Positions 1 to 7,613 of a DNA stretch of 12,406 nucleotides are shown here, one piece after another (the first letter of the stretch is position 1; the number at the start of each line of letters is the position of its first letter). Source of the stretch: Flavobacteriales bacterium UBA6969. GTDB lineage: Bacteria > Bacteroidota > Bacteroidia > Flavobacteriales_D > Sanyastnellaceae. Position numbers and translations under genes: made by a program. Location of the stretch: the NCBI GenBank assembly GCA_002448555.1, contig DJYV01000102.1, positions 13,572 through 25,977 of the forward strand, written 5' to 3'. The notes beneath the pieces were generated by a model. That model worked only from the letters and a program-made list of their open reading frames with translations, was not told the origin of the DNA and did not search any database.

Positions 1-623
1 TAGTCGAACAGCTCCCCCTTTCCCTTCATGACCCCTTCTTCTCCTCCAAATCCTTCCAAATGCGCTCGACCGATGTTGGTAATGACCGCTGCGTTGGGCT
101 CTGCAATTTCGGCGAGTAGGGCAATTTCTTGTTGCGCATTGGCCCCCATTTCGATGATGGCGATGTCGGGTGCTGTGCGGGCGGCGAGCAGGGTCAGCGG
201 CACACCAATGTGGTTGTTGAAGTTGCCGACGGTGGCGTGAACGTGGGAGTGAGCCTCTTCCAGCACGCATTTCATCAGTTCCTTGGTTGTGGTCTTGCCA
301 TTGCTTCCCGTCAGGCCAATTACCGGACAGGACCACTTCCGTCGGTGCCAACGAGCCAGGGACTGCAGGGCTGCCAACGCGTCGGGCACCAAAATGAAAC
401 GGGAATCACCCGGCGGGGCGTACACGCTTTCATCCACGACAGCAGCGATGCATCCGGCTTCGACGGCCTGTTGAGCGTAGGCATTCCCGTTGAAGTTTTC
501 CCCTTTCAAGGCGAAAAACAATTGGCCAGCTCCTGCCGCGCGTGTATCCGTCGTGACACCGGTTGACACATCGAAATGCGACTTGATGGCCTCGAATTGG
601 GGGTCGGAATCGGATAGGAACAT
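1..623 (-). CDS. murF: UDP-N-acetylmuramoyl-tripeptide--D-alanyl-D-alanine ligase, 5' part
   Basis: MurF is the cytoplasmic ATP-dependent ligase that adds D-Ala-D-Ala to UDP-MurNAc-tripeptide, the last cytoplasmic step in making the peptidoglycan stem peptide. The first 207 residues are present; the C-terminal part lies beyond the left edge. Seen in the sequence: an N-terminal VTTDTR motif (about residues 23-28) followed by LFFALKGENF (35-44), the Mur-ligase P-loop GLTGSNGKTTTKE (103-115, Lys110), NFNNHIGVPLTLL (134-146), EMGANAQQEI (158-167) and NIGRAHLEGFG (183-193). I chose the ATG at 621-623 because it leaves a short N-terminus before VTTDTR, as in related MurF proteins. An in-frame TTG further upstream lies in the T-tract of the preceding terminator and is unlikely. 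No Shine-Dalgarno sequence is visible, which is normal for Bacteroidota. It lies downstream of gldJ in the same direction, with a terminator between them. Confidence 0.95.
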   Translation of the reverse strand, partial: MFLSDSDPQFEAIKSHFDVSTGVTTDTRAAGAGQLFFALKGENFNGNAYAQQAVEAGCIAAVVDESVYAPPGDSRFILVPDALAALQSLARWHRRKWSCPVIGLTGSNGKTTTKELMKCVLEEAHSHVHATVGNFNNHIGVPLTLLAARTAPDIAIIEMGANAQQEIALLAEIAEPNAAVITNIGRAHLEGFGGEEGVMKGKGELFD

Positions 624-650
624 GGCGCGGGCTTCGGGGTCAAGTTCAGA

Positions 651-680
651 AAACAAAAAAGCCCCGCAGCGTGCGGGGCT
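651..680 (-). terminator. Rho-independent terminator after gldJ
   Basis: Read leftward, a perfect 9-bp stem AGCCCCGCA/TGCGGGGCT (plus-strand arms 660-668 and 672-680) encloses a 3-nt loop (669-671). It is followed by a T-rich tract, TTTTTTGTTT (plus strand 651-660). It lies 34 nt beyond the gldJ stop codon and only 28 nt before the murF start, so it should end the porP-gldJ transcript. The orientation is set by the T-tract, which exists only on the minus-strand side. Confidence 0.9.
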
Positions 681-713
681 CTTTGTAATTCAATGCGGGA
701 TGTTCATGACCCG

Positions 714-2459
714 TTAGCGTGGGCTATTGAGTGTTTGGGATCCCATGCGGTCCATCGCACAGCGGAAACCAATGGCCGCGGACGATTTGTCTTCATCCAT
801 AAAACGACGTGTGCCGGGGCTGAGCCAGTAACTTCGGTCATTCCATCCGCCGCCTTTGTAAACGCGCGAGCGGTTATTGATGAGGCTCGTTGTAGCGTAC
901 CCGTACATCGTTTCATTCTTCTTGTCTGGAGAATTGAATTCTTCGTCGCTGTACTTGATGCTTGATTGGAAGTCGCCATCGAGGTAATCGATGTTGTCGG
1001 CTTGGCGGTAATTGTCACGGCCCAGGTTCTCCTCGACGGTCACGTCGCGGTAGCGCAGATCACCGGGTGCGGCATCAACGTTGCGGACAAACAAATCCAA
1101 CACATCAGGAGCAATCATTTCCTCGCTGTCGATGACCAGTTCTTTTGCTTCAGCAATCTGTTCCTGCCCTTCTTCCAAGCGTTTGGCTTTGATATCCTCT
1201 TTCGCGGCATCGATTGCGTTGAAGACATTGGCGACGAGGTTTTGCTCCTCATCGGTGAAGTTCTTCATGGCCTCCTTCTCGTAAGCTTTCAGGTCTGCTT
1301 CCAAACCTGGGACATTGTAAACGACGAAGTCGTACTTGTCAGCGATGAGTCCCTCCGCATTGCGCTGCTTGGTCTGGTAGATGTTTCCACGGAAGGGTCG
1401 GAACTCTTCCATATCCACAGCGTTGTAGGGTCGATATACATCCAAGACCCATTCGTTGACGTTGCCGGCCATGTTGTAGAGGCCGTAGTCATTGGGCGCG
1501 TATTCATATACGGAGGCTGTGGCGGCTGCACCGTCGTTCAACGAGCCTGCTACCCCCATGTAATCGCCGCGTCCGCGGGCGAAATTGGCGTTCATACTGC
1601 CAAATTGACGAGAGCGGGAGTTGTCATTCCGGGTGTAGTGACCGTCCCAAGGGTAGGTTCGGCGATCCGAAATCAATTCAGCATAGCTGTTCCCAATCAA
1701 GCCCAAAGCAGCGAACTCCCATTCTGCTTCGGTGGGCAGGCGGTAAGGGGGTTGAAACAAGCCGTCTGCGAGGCGAACATTTCTTGCGCCGGAAGAACCG
1801 GGTCGGAAATCGGTCAAACCTTCCGTAACAGTCTCAGGTGTGTATTGCCCCGCGAGATACGCTTCCGTCGTGAAGAACTCCTCATCCAATTGCGCTTCGG
1901 GGCTGTGGGCGATGAGGCCTTCCCGAACAAGCAACTGCTCATTGACACGGTCAGTTCGCCACTTGCAGAAATCATTCGCTTGGTTCCAAGAAACACCCAC
2001 CACTGGATAATCTTGGTAAGCCGGGTGGCGCAAGTAGTAATCGACGTGCGGTTCGTTGTAAGCCAGCTTCTCACGCCATACCAAGGTATCGGGCAACGCG
2101 CGCTGAACCACCTCGCGGTACGAATCGCCATACACGCGGTTCAACCAATAGAGGTATTCCAACCAGAAGGAGTTGGTGACCTCGGCTTCATCCATGTAGA
2201 ATGAGGGTACGGTGACCCGGCGGGGAATGTTGTCCCAATTCATGGTCAAGTCGTCCTCGACCTGGCCCATTGTGAAGGTCCCGCCTTCGATGAAGACGAG
2301 GCCTGGCGCGGTTTCTTGCCCCGCATACATGCGCTTTTCAAAGCCGCCGTTCGAGGTGTCGTTGTACGCCCATCCTGTGGCACCAGAGCGCTCGGGTGTA
2401 CAGCTGGACAGGACCATTGCAGAAGCAGCAAGTCCGAGAGCGAAGTACTTCCAATTCAT
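714..2459 (-). CDS. gldJ: GldJ, gliding motility/T9SS outer-membrane lipoprotein
   Basis: GldJ is a lipoprotein needed for gliding and type IX secretion; in Flavobacterium johnsoniae it stabilises its paralogue GldK. The 581-residue product has a lipoprotein signal ending in the lipobox LSSC with lipidated Cys20. The residues after the cysteine (TPERSG) lack the acidic surface-export signal, which fits a periplasm-facing location. The rest has an FGE-sulfatase fold: GGTFTMG (59-65), VSWNQANDFCKW (156-167), YRLPTEAEWEFAALG (239-253), NMAGNVNEW (329-337), GGGWNDRSYWLSPGTRRF (536-553) and GFRCAMD (564-570). The two catalytic cysteines of true formylglycine-generating enzymes, expected near 540-545, are absent, so the role is structural. 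Residues of about 386-450 form a charged, probably helical insertion. It follows the PorP-like gene by 69 nt and precedes murF. GldK is the main alternative; the murF and porU/porV context favours GldJ. Confidence 0.9.
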   Translation of the reverse strand: MNWKYFALGLAASAMVLSSCTPERSGATGWAYNDTSNGGFEKRMYAGQETAPGLVFIEGGTFTMGQVEDDLTMNWDNIPRRVTVPSFYMDEAEVTNSFWLEYLYWLNRVYGDSYREVVQRALPDTLVWREKLAYNEPHVDYYLRHPAYQDYPVVGVSWNQANDFCKWRTDRVNEQLLVREGLIAHSPEAQLDEEFFTTEAYLAGQYTPETVTEGLTDFRPGSSGARNVRLADGLFQPPYRLPTEAEWEFAALGLIGNSYAELISDRRTYPWDGHYTRNDNSRSRQFGSMNANFARGRGDYMGVAGSLNDGAAATASVYEYAPNDYGLYNMAGNVNEWVLDVYRPYNAVDMEEFRPFRGNIYQTKQRNAEGLIADKYDFVVYNVPGLEADLKAYEKEAMKNFTDEEQNLVANVFNAIDAAKEDIKAKRLEEGQEQIAEAKELVIDSEEMIAPDVLDLFVRNVDAAPGDLRYRDVTVEENLGRDNYRQADNIDYLDGDFQSSIKYSDEEFNSPDKKNETMYGYATTSLINNRSRVYKGGGWNDRSYWLSPGTRRFMDEDKSSAAIGFRCAMDRMGSQTLNSPR

Positions 2460-2501
2460 GGTATTTTAGGTTCGTGTGGGTTTCATGCAGATTGTAGGGG
2501 T

Positions 2502-2518
2502 GCGATTGGTTAAATCGC
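2502..2518. repeat. Small inverted repeat in the porP-gldJ gap
   Basis: GCGATT (2502-2507) and AATCGC (2513-2518) form a perfect 6-bp stem around a 5-nt loop. In the leftward transcript it would be a small hairpin about 10 nt after the PorP-like stop and 40 nt before the gldJ start. No T-tract follows in that direction, so it is not a terminator. It could affect mRNA processing or be chance. The 69-nt gap shows no clear TAnnTTTG promoter box, so the two genes are probably co-transcribed. Confidence 0.35.
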
Positions 2519-2528
2519 TTTAATTCAA

Positions 2529-3527
2529 CTAGAAGGACGGGCAGTTTATTGTTCGGAACTTCGAACGTTTGCCGCGGCAATCGAATTGAATGGTCATGCT
2601 GATTTCGTGGGCTCCACCTGTGGCTGGAGTCAATTCGGAAACGGTCAAGTCGTAGCTGTAGCCAAATTGGACCACATCAGATTTGATTCCCAACGTGACG
2701 ATGAAGGCGTCGCGGTAATCCGTGAACATGATGCCACGGTACCAAATGCCACCGACGAGTGGGCCTTTGTTTACATATAATCCCAGGTTGAGTTGCTGGA
2801 ACTCACCTTGTCGGCGGTAGAATACGTTTGGTGAAATGGTTGACTCAACACCGGTGACGGAACGTTGCAACGGAAGCACGGCGCCGGCGTGAATGGTGTA
2901 CTTCATCGGAAGACGGCTTGTGCCTACCACCAAGGATTCGTTGGGTTCGTTCAGGTGGTGAACGGCTGCACCGAAGTAGTACTTATCAGTGAAACCGAGG
3001 ATGCCCGTGCTGAAGTCAACGGCCTGAACCATGCCGCCCCGTGGAATGTCTTGGGTCTCGTAAATGAAGCCCCGACGCGGATCGATCATGTCGCCAAACG
3101 TCAATCGCCCCCAGTCCAGTGATTTTTGCATGTAGGTGACCTGCATGGCCGCTTTGAGCGAGAGCTTGCGGGTCACTGCTTGTTGGTAGCTGTAGATGCC
3201 GCTTGCTGTGGTCGTGGAAAGCGTGCCGCGGCCTGCTTGGTCGTTCATCACGATGAAGCCCAATCCGCCGGACAACGTCTCAACGTGTTGGTCATAGGCT
3301 GCTGAGGTGGTTACAAACGAGCCGCTCATTGCGGGCCATTGGTTGCGGTATGACATGGTCATGCGCGGGCAGCGTGCAGACCCAGCGAAGGCGGGGTTCA
3401 AGTACAGTGGATTGGCGAAATACTGCGTAAACTCAGGGTCTTGAGCCTTGGCTGTGGTTCCGGTCCAACTCACAAATGCAGCGGTCAAAATGAGGGCTGC
3501 AGCGGGGATTGCTAGGAGGTGCTTCAT
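2529..3527 (-). CDS. PorP/SprF-family type IX secretion outer-membrane protein
   Basis: PorP/SprF proteins are predicted beta-barrels of the Bacteroidota outer membrane. PorP is needed for T9SS function in Porphyromonas and SprF for secreting the SprB adhesin in Flavobacterium; paralogues are common. The 332-residue product has a signal peptide (about 1-28, ending TAKA). It is followed by the family's N-terminal signature QDPEFTQYFANPLYLNPAFAG (starting at residue 29), then SYRNQWPA (59-66) and SYDQ-like barrel strands. The C-terminus is CRGKRSKFRTINCPSF (317-332), a cysteine-containing tail frequent in the family. I chose the ATG at 3525-3527, because the 21-residue longer reading frame would precede the signal peptide and runs through a likely promoter box. 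It heads a leftward unit with gldJ and is divergent from porU. Whether it is the PorP orthologue or one of the paralogues cannot be decided here, so no symbol is given. Confidence 0.9.
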   Translation of the reverse strand: MKHLLAIPAAALILTAAFVSWTGTTAKAQDPEFTQYFANPLYLNPAFAGSARCPRMTMSYRNQWPAMSGSFVTTSAAYDQHVETLSGGLGFIVMNDQAGRGTLSTTTASGIYSYQQAVTRKLSLKAAMQVTYMQKSLDWGRLTFGDMIDPRRGFIYETQDIPRGGMVQAVDFSTGILGFTDKYYFGAAVHHLNEPNESLVVGTSRLPMKYTIHAGAVLPLQRSVTGVESTISPNVFYRRQGEFQQLNLGLYVNKGPLVGGIWYRGIMFTDYRDAFIVTLGIKSDVVQFGYSYDLTVSELTPATGGAHEISMTIQFDCRGKRSKFRTINCPSF

Positions 3528-3550
3528 AAAGATGATTCCCAATGGATTTA

Positions 3551-3585
3551 CAAGAATAAGAAAAAATCGAATGCCACTCTCCAAT
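3551..3585 (-). promoter_or_regulatory. Candidate promoter of the porP-like/gldJ unit
   Basis: Read leftward, TATTCTTG (plus strand 3551-3558) matches seven of the eight positions of the Bacteroidota -7 box TAnnTTTG. An ATTGG element (plus strand 3581-3585) stands 22 nt upstream, where the -33 TTTG/TTG element is expected. This gives a leader of roughly 15-20 nt before the ATG at 3527. The -33 element overlaps the palindrome at 3585-3600 by one base. The match is imperfect, so this is a plausible rather than firm call. Confidence 0.45.
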
Positions 3586-3614
3586 TCCACCGGAGTGGAA
3601 CTTTTCGAATGCCA
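3567..3614. repeat. 10-bp direct repeats flanking a 16-bp palindrome (possible operator)
   Basis: TCGAATGCCA occurs twice, at 3567-3576 and 3605-3614, 38 bp apart. Between the copies lies the perfect inverted repeat TTCCAC-CGGA-GTGGAA (3585-3600). A second, overlapping inverted repeat pairs CCACTC (3574-3579) with GAGTGG (3593-3598). The array sits in the 169-nt divergent region between the PorP-like gene and porU. It touches the candidate -33 element of the leftward promoter, so a regulator bound here could govern both T9SS units. The repeats are seen directly; the regulatory role is inferred. Confidence 0.5.
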
Positions 3615-3696
3615 TACTAATTGTAGTTAACGAGCGTTTTGCCCTTTGCGTTGCATTCTGTTTTTTCACCACCTTCGTAACCTGAGTTTAACATCC

Positions 3697-6600
3697 ATGA
3701 TTCGCCACTTCTTTTCCGCTGTTTTGATTGCATTGACGGGAGGCCTGATGCCGCTGTTTTCCCAAGAAAATCAGGGTCCAGAGGTCACTCAGGCGGCGTT
3801 TGAAGTGCAGTGGAGGGAAGGACAAGCACCGGTAGGACAGTGGGACGTTAAAGAAGGGCATTGGTTGGATGAAATCCCATGGGGGGTGTACGAGGCACCG
3901 TGGCCCAGTGCGTGGGAAACCGGGCAAATTTTAACCGGATCGGAATCGTGGGCCGAAATCCCCGAATCATCGCTCACCAGCCGTCAGCGGCAACTGCTCA
4001 ACCAGGAACTGCCGGCGGGCCAGTGGACAGCGGATGCCATTGCCGATGCGGCCCAGTGGAAAGGCCCGCTGCTGCGGTGGAATGCGAGCAAAGGCGTGTA
4101 CGAGCGGTTGCTGGACCTGTCCGGTGCCTTCGGGCGTGGGTGGGCAATGGATGCAACCACCAGCGGGGCCCGCACGCGGGATTGGCCTGCAGCGCACCCA
4201 TTGTTGGAGGGGACCGTTCTCCGGCTGTCCATTCCCAATTCCGGAATGTACCGCATCGATCGAGCCTGGATGATTGACGCCGGCTTTGACCCCGACACCA
4301 TTGATCCACGCAACGTGCATGTGTTCGGCAACGGCGGAACCCTGCTGCCCATGGACAATTCGAAGGACCGCCCCCTCGGCCTACGTGCGGTTGCTGTGGA
4401 GTTTGCCGGGAGTGAAGATGGAAGCTGGGACGACGGCGATGAATTGATTTTTTGGGGACAGGGTCCGGACTGGATTGGTTGGAATTCCGCTGCCGCAAGC
4501 TGGGAGCACCTTCGCCACCCATACGAGGACAAAGCCTGGTATTTCTTGGCCATTGATCAGGAACAAGTCGATGGTCGCATCACCCCTGCAGTTGCCGTGG
4601 CCGGGTCGCCCGATACGGTGCATACGCGCTACACAAATGTGCAATTTCACGAACAGGAAATGGAAAGCCCGAACCGGTCAGGACGGGAGTGGTTTGGCGA
4701 GTCATTTGGCTCGGTCAACCAGCGCACATTTGCATTCGCCATGCCGTATCCCACGGACGAACCGGCGCGGATTTCAGCGCGGGTCGCAGCCCAATCGATG
4801 GGGGTTCAAAGCTCCTTTTCGGTGTCCGCTGGTGACGTAGCGTTCACCGCCTCGCCTTCTTACACCAATTCCACATCCACCAGCAACGTTGCCAACCTAG
4901 CCAGCGCATCGGGGGTCGGAGCAGCCACATCGCAAACCGGATTGGAAGCCGATGATGCGTTGGTGTCGATTCAAGTTGCGTTCGACAAAGGCGTCAGCAC
5001 GGCAGTGGGTTGGTTGGATTACCTGCGGATTGAGCAACCATGTCATTTGAAATTTGACGGTGCTCCCCTGGCCTTCTCCCTTCCGGCTTCGATGGGTGCA
5101 GTCGGCGAATCCCAGCTGTTCAGCGCCGTGGAAGGGGTGCGGGTTTGGGACATCACCGATGGTCCGAAGCCCCGGGAAATTGAACTCGAGGCGATGGACG
5201 GCGGGGTCACGTGGTTGTTCGAATCGGATACGACGCGGGCCTATGTCGCTTTTGCACAGACGGCCTTCCCCAAACCGGCTTTTGCTGGACTTGTCGCGCC
5301 TTCCAATTTGCATGCCGTCGAACGCGCTGACCTGGTCATCGTGACCCGGCCGCTGTTCCTGGAAGCTGCGAACCGGCTGGCTGCCTTGCACGCCGATGAT
5401 GGTTTGGAAGTATTGGTAACGACGCAACGAACGGTTTTCGATGAATTTTCGAGTGGCAGCATTGACCCCACGGCCATCAAGATGTTGATGATGATGTTGC
5501 GGGACCGTGCCCTGGATGGAGGTTGGACGCCCCCGAGGTATTTGCAGCTTTTCGGTGACGGTACCTACGCCAACCGCGTCAACCTGGAGGCTTCACCGTA
5601 TGTGATTACTTATCAAAGCGAAAATTCCGTCAGTCCGACGGGGAGTTACGTGAGCGACGATTACTTCGGCTTCCTCGAAGACCAATACGGCGAGGGCATC
5701 GGAGATAAATTGGCCATTGGAGTCGGTCGCATCGCCTGCGAGACCGAAACGGAAGCCAACGCCATGGTGGATAAAATTGTCGCCTACATGCGCCACCCCA
5801 GCGCTGAAGTCATGGAGGGGGGGTGCATGGGAACAGCGGATGCCGATGACGGCCGTTGGCGGAACCGCATTTGCTTCGTTTCCGATGACATGGATGGGAA
5901 TGGAGGCCCAACTGAAATAGAGCACATGGTCAATTCGGATGAGCACGCCACAAAGCTGGCGGAGGAACATCCGGAGTACGACGTCACCAAAATTTACTTG
6001 GATGCCTATCCGCAGGAATCGACGCCCGGAGGGGAGCGGTATCCGGACGCACAGCTCGCCATTGACCGCCAAGTTCAGGACGGTGCCCTCATTGTGAATT
6101 ACATCGGTCACGGTGGCGAACGCGGCTGGTCCCACGAGCGCATCCTGAATACAACGACCATTCAGAATTGGGAAAACCTCGCGCGGATGCCCCTGTTCAT
6201 GACGGCCACGTGCGAGTTGGCTCGATTCGATGATCCGGAGGTGGACTCCGCGGGTGAAATGATGGTGCGCAACCCGAATGGGGGAGCCATTGCTATGCTG
6301 ACGACGACGCGGGTTGTTTTCAGCGGGTCGAACCAGCAGCTCAACCGCGCATTTTATGCCATTGCCCTTCAGGATACAGGGGCCACGCCCTTGCGCCTTG
6401 GGGACATTGTCAAAGTGACCAAAAACGACCCGCAGGTGTCCAACAGCAGCAACAAGCGCAACTTCTCGCTTTTGGGTGATCCGGCGCTGCAATTGAACTA
6501 TCCGGAGCACCGCGTTCAGATTACCTCCGTCCCCGACACGTTGAGAGCACTTGATTTGGCGTCCGTCGCCGGGCACGTTGCCAATGCAGCCGGGGATACC

Positions 6601-7569
6601 CTGCACGATTTCAATGGCATTGTCCACGTGCAGTTGTTTGACAAGCGCTCGCAAATCACCACGTTGAACAACGACGGAGCCCCCAACCCCCACACCTTTC
6701 AAGTGTTCCGAAACGTGCTCTTCCGAGGAGTTGCGAGTGTGACGGCTGGGACCTTTTCGTTTGAGTTTGTTGTTCCCCGGGACATCGACTACAGCTACGG
6801 AACAGGCCGAATCAGCGCGTACGCTGTTTCAGATTCTTCCGACGCCCACGGGTCCAATGAGAACTTTGTCGTTGGCGGGGTGGATACGTCTTTCACGGTT
6901 GACGAAACACCGCCGACGGTTCGGCTTTTTCTGAATGACACCTTGTTCGAGTCGGGCGGCTTGACCGATGAAAACCCGTGGTTGTTGGCGCGTGTATTTG
7001 ACGAAGGTGGAATCAATGCTTCCGGCGTTGGCATCGGCCATGACATCAAGGCCACCATGGACGGTCAGTCCGGCGAAAGCGTCGTACTCAATGATCACTA
7101 CACCACCGATTTGAATACCTACAAGAGCGGAACAGTCCGCTATCCGTTTGAGGACCTTGAAGAAGGCATGCACACCCTCGAGTTGGTGGTCTGGGATGTA
7201 CAGAACAACAAAGGAAGCGCCGAAGTGGAGTTCATTGTCGCACCCAGTTTGGATGCGGCAATAGGGGCTGTAACCGCCTATCCGAACCCTTCGGCGAAGG
7301 GGTTCAACTTTGACATTGAACACAACACCGCCTGCTCCAATGCGACGTACGTGTTGGAAGTGTTTTCAGCCTCAGGATCGTTGGTGCATCGACGAGAGGC
7401 GCAATGGCTTGCCGATGGATTCCGGGACCAATCGCTCCGATGGGACATGGGCCATGACGCTTCTGGAACAGAGGTTTCCGCCGGGGTGTACATCTTCCGT
7501 TTGACCTTGATTCCAGAAACAGGAACAGCCGCGCAATATTCCGATCAATTGGTCGTTATCCGTCCGTAA
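3697..7569 (+). CDS. porU: PorU, type IX secretion sortase-like C25 cysteine peptidase
   Basis: PorU removes the C-terminal sorting domain from T9SS cargo at the outer membrane surface and transfers the cargo to the cell-surface anchor. The product has 1290 residues. It starts with a signal peptide (about 1-23, ending MPLFSQ), followed by a long N-terminal region of beta-rich domains. A gingipain-like C25 peptidase domain follows (about 540-930): LQLFGDGTYANR, VSDDYFGFLED, the catalytic His805 in NYIGHGGERGW and Cys839 in TATCELARFDD, then SLLGDPAL. The His-Cys spacing of 34 is close to that of gingipains and Porphyromonas PorU. An Ig-like region leads to a type A T9SS C-terminal domain (about 1185-1290) with TAYPNP near 1193-1198, GVYIFRL and a terminal QLVVIRP. 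PorU itself is known to carry such a domain. The ATG at 3697 is chosen because an upstream TTG (3646) would place 17 residues before the signal peptide. porV follows by 44 nt. Confidence 0.96.
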   Translation: MIRHFFSAVLIALTGGLMPLFSQENQGPEVTQAAFEVQWREGQAPVGQWDVKEGHWLDEIPWGVYEAPWPSAWETGQILTGSESWAEIPESSLTSRQRQLLNQELPAGQWTADAIADAAQWKGPLLRWNASKGVYERLLDLSGAFGRGWAMDATTSGARTRDWPAAHPLLEGTVLRLSIPNSGMYRIDRAWMIDAGFDPDTIDPRNVHVFGNGGTLLPMDNSKDRPLGLRAVAVEFAGSEDGSWDDGDELIFWGQGPDWIGWNSAAASWEHLRHPYEDKAWYFLAIDQEQVDGRITPAVAVAGSPDTVHTRYTNVQFHEQEMESPNRSGREWFGESFGSVNQRTFAFAMPYPTDEPARISARVAAQSMGVQSSFSVSAGDVAFTASPSYTNSTSTSNVANLASASGVGAATSQTGLEADDALVSIQVAFDKGVSTAVGWLDYLRIEQPCHLKFDGAPLAFSLPASMGAVGESQLFSAVEGVRVWDITDGPKPREIELEAMDGGVTWLFESDTTRAYVAFAQTAFPKPAFAGLVAPSNLHAVERADLVIVTRPLFLEAANRLAALHADDGLEVLVTTQRTVFDEFSSGSIDPTAIKMLMMMLRDRALDGGWTPPRYLQLFGDGTYANRVNLEASPYVITYQSENSVSPTGSYVSDDYFGFLEDQYGEGIGDKLAIGVGRIACETETEANAMVDKIVAYMRHPSAEVMEGGCMGTADADDGRWRNRICFVSDDMDGNGGPTEIEHMVNSDEHATKLAEEHPEYDVTKIYLDAYPQESTPGGERYPDAQLAIDRQVQDGALIVNYIGHGGERGWSHERILNTTTIQNWENLARMPLFMTATCELARFDDPEVDSAGEMMVRNPNGGAIAMLTTTRVVFSGSNQQLNRAFYAIALQDTGATPLRLGDIVKVTKNDPQVSNSSNKRNFSLLGDPALQLNYPEHRVQITSVPDTLRALDLASVAGHVANAAGDTLHDFNGIVHVQLFDKRSQITTLNNDGAPNPHTFQVFRNVLFRGVASVTAGTFSFEFVVPRDIDYSYGTGRISAYAVSDSSDAHGSNENFVVGGVDTSFTVDETPPTVRLFLNDTLFESGGLTDENPWLLARVFDEGGINASGVGIGHDIKATMDGQSGESVVLNDHYTTDLNTYKSGTVRYPFEDLEEGMHTLELVVWDVQNNKGSAEVEFIVAPSLDAAIGAVTAYPNPSAKGFNFDIEHNTACSNATYVLEVFSASGSLVHRREAQWLADGFRDQSLRWDMGHDASGTEVSAGVYIFRLTLIPETGTAAQYSDQLVVIRP

Positions 7570-7582
7570 CCAAATGATGGGT

Positions 7583-7598
7583 TTTTGCGTTTACTTTG
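7583..7598 (+). promoter_or_regulatory. Candidate -7 promoter box upstream of porV
   Basis: TTACTTTG at 7591-7598 matches seven of eight positions of TAnnTTTG, with TTTTTG just before it at 7583-7587. No -33 element is visible at the usual distance. If real, transcription would start near 7605, leaving a short leader before the porV ATG at 7614 or 7623 and allowing porV-ispF expression apart from porU. Confidence 0.4.
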
Positions 7599-7613
7599 CG
7601 CTACCCTACAACA

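Noticed and set aside
966..2204. A 412-codon open frame on the plus strand opposite gldJ
   Set aside because: It is antisense to a gene with clear family motifs, its product is rich in Val/Ile with no recognisable domain, and it has no promoter or start context. It is a shadow caused by gldJ codon use.
714..2459. Annotation of the FGE-sulfatase fold protein as an active formylglycine-generating enzyme
   Set aside because: The catalytic cysteine pair expected near residues 540-545 is absent and the lipoprotein lies in a T9SS cluster, so GldJ fits better.
3646..3696. Upstream TTG start for porU
   Set aside because: It would add 17 residues ahead of a complete signal peptide that begins at the ATG at 3697.
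5593..6702. A 369-codon open frame on the minus strand inside porU
   Set aside because: It lies entirely antisense to the porU peptidase domain, which carries the catalytic residues, and shows no recognisable motif.
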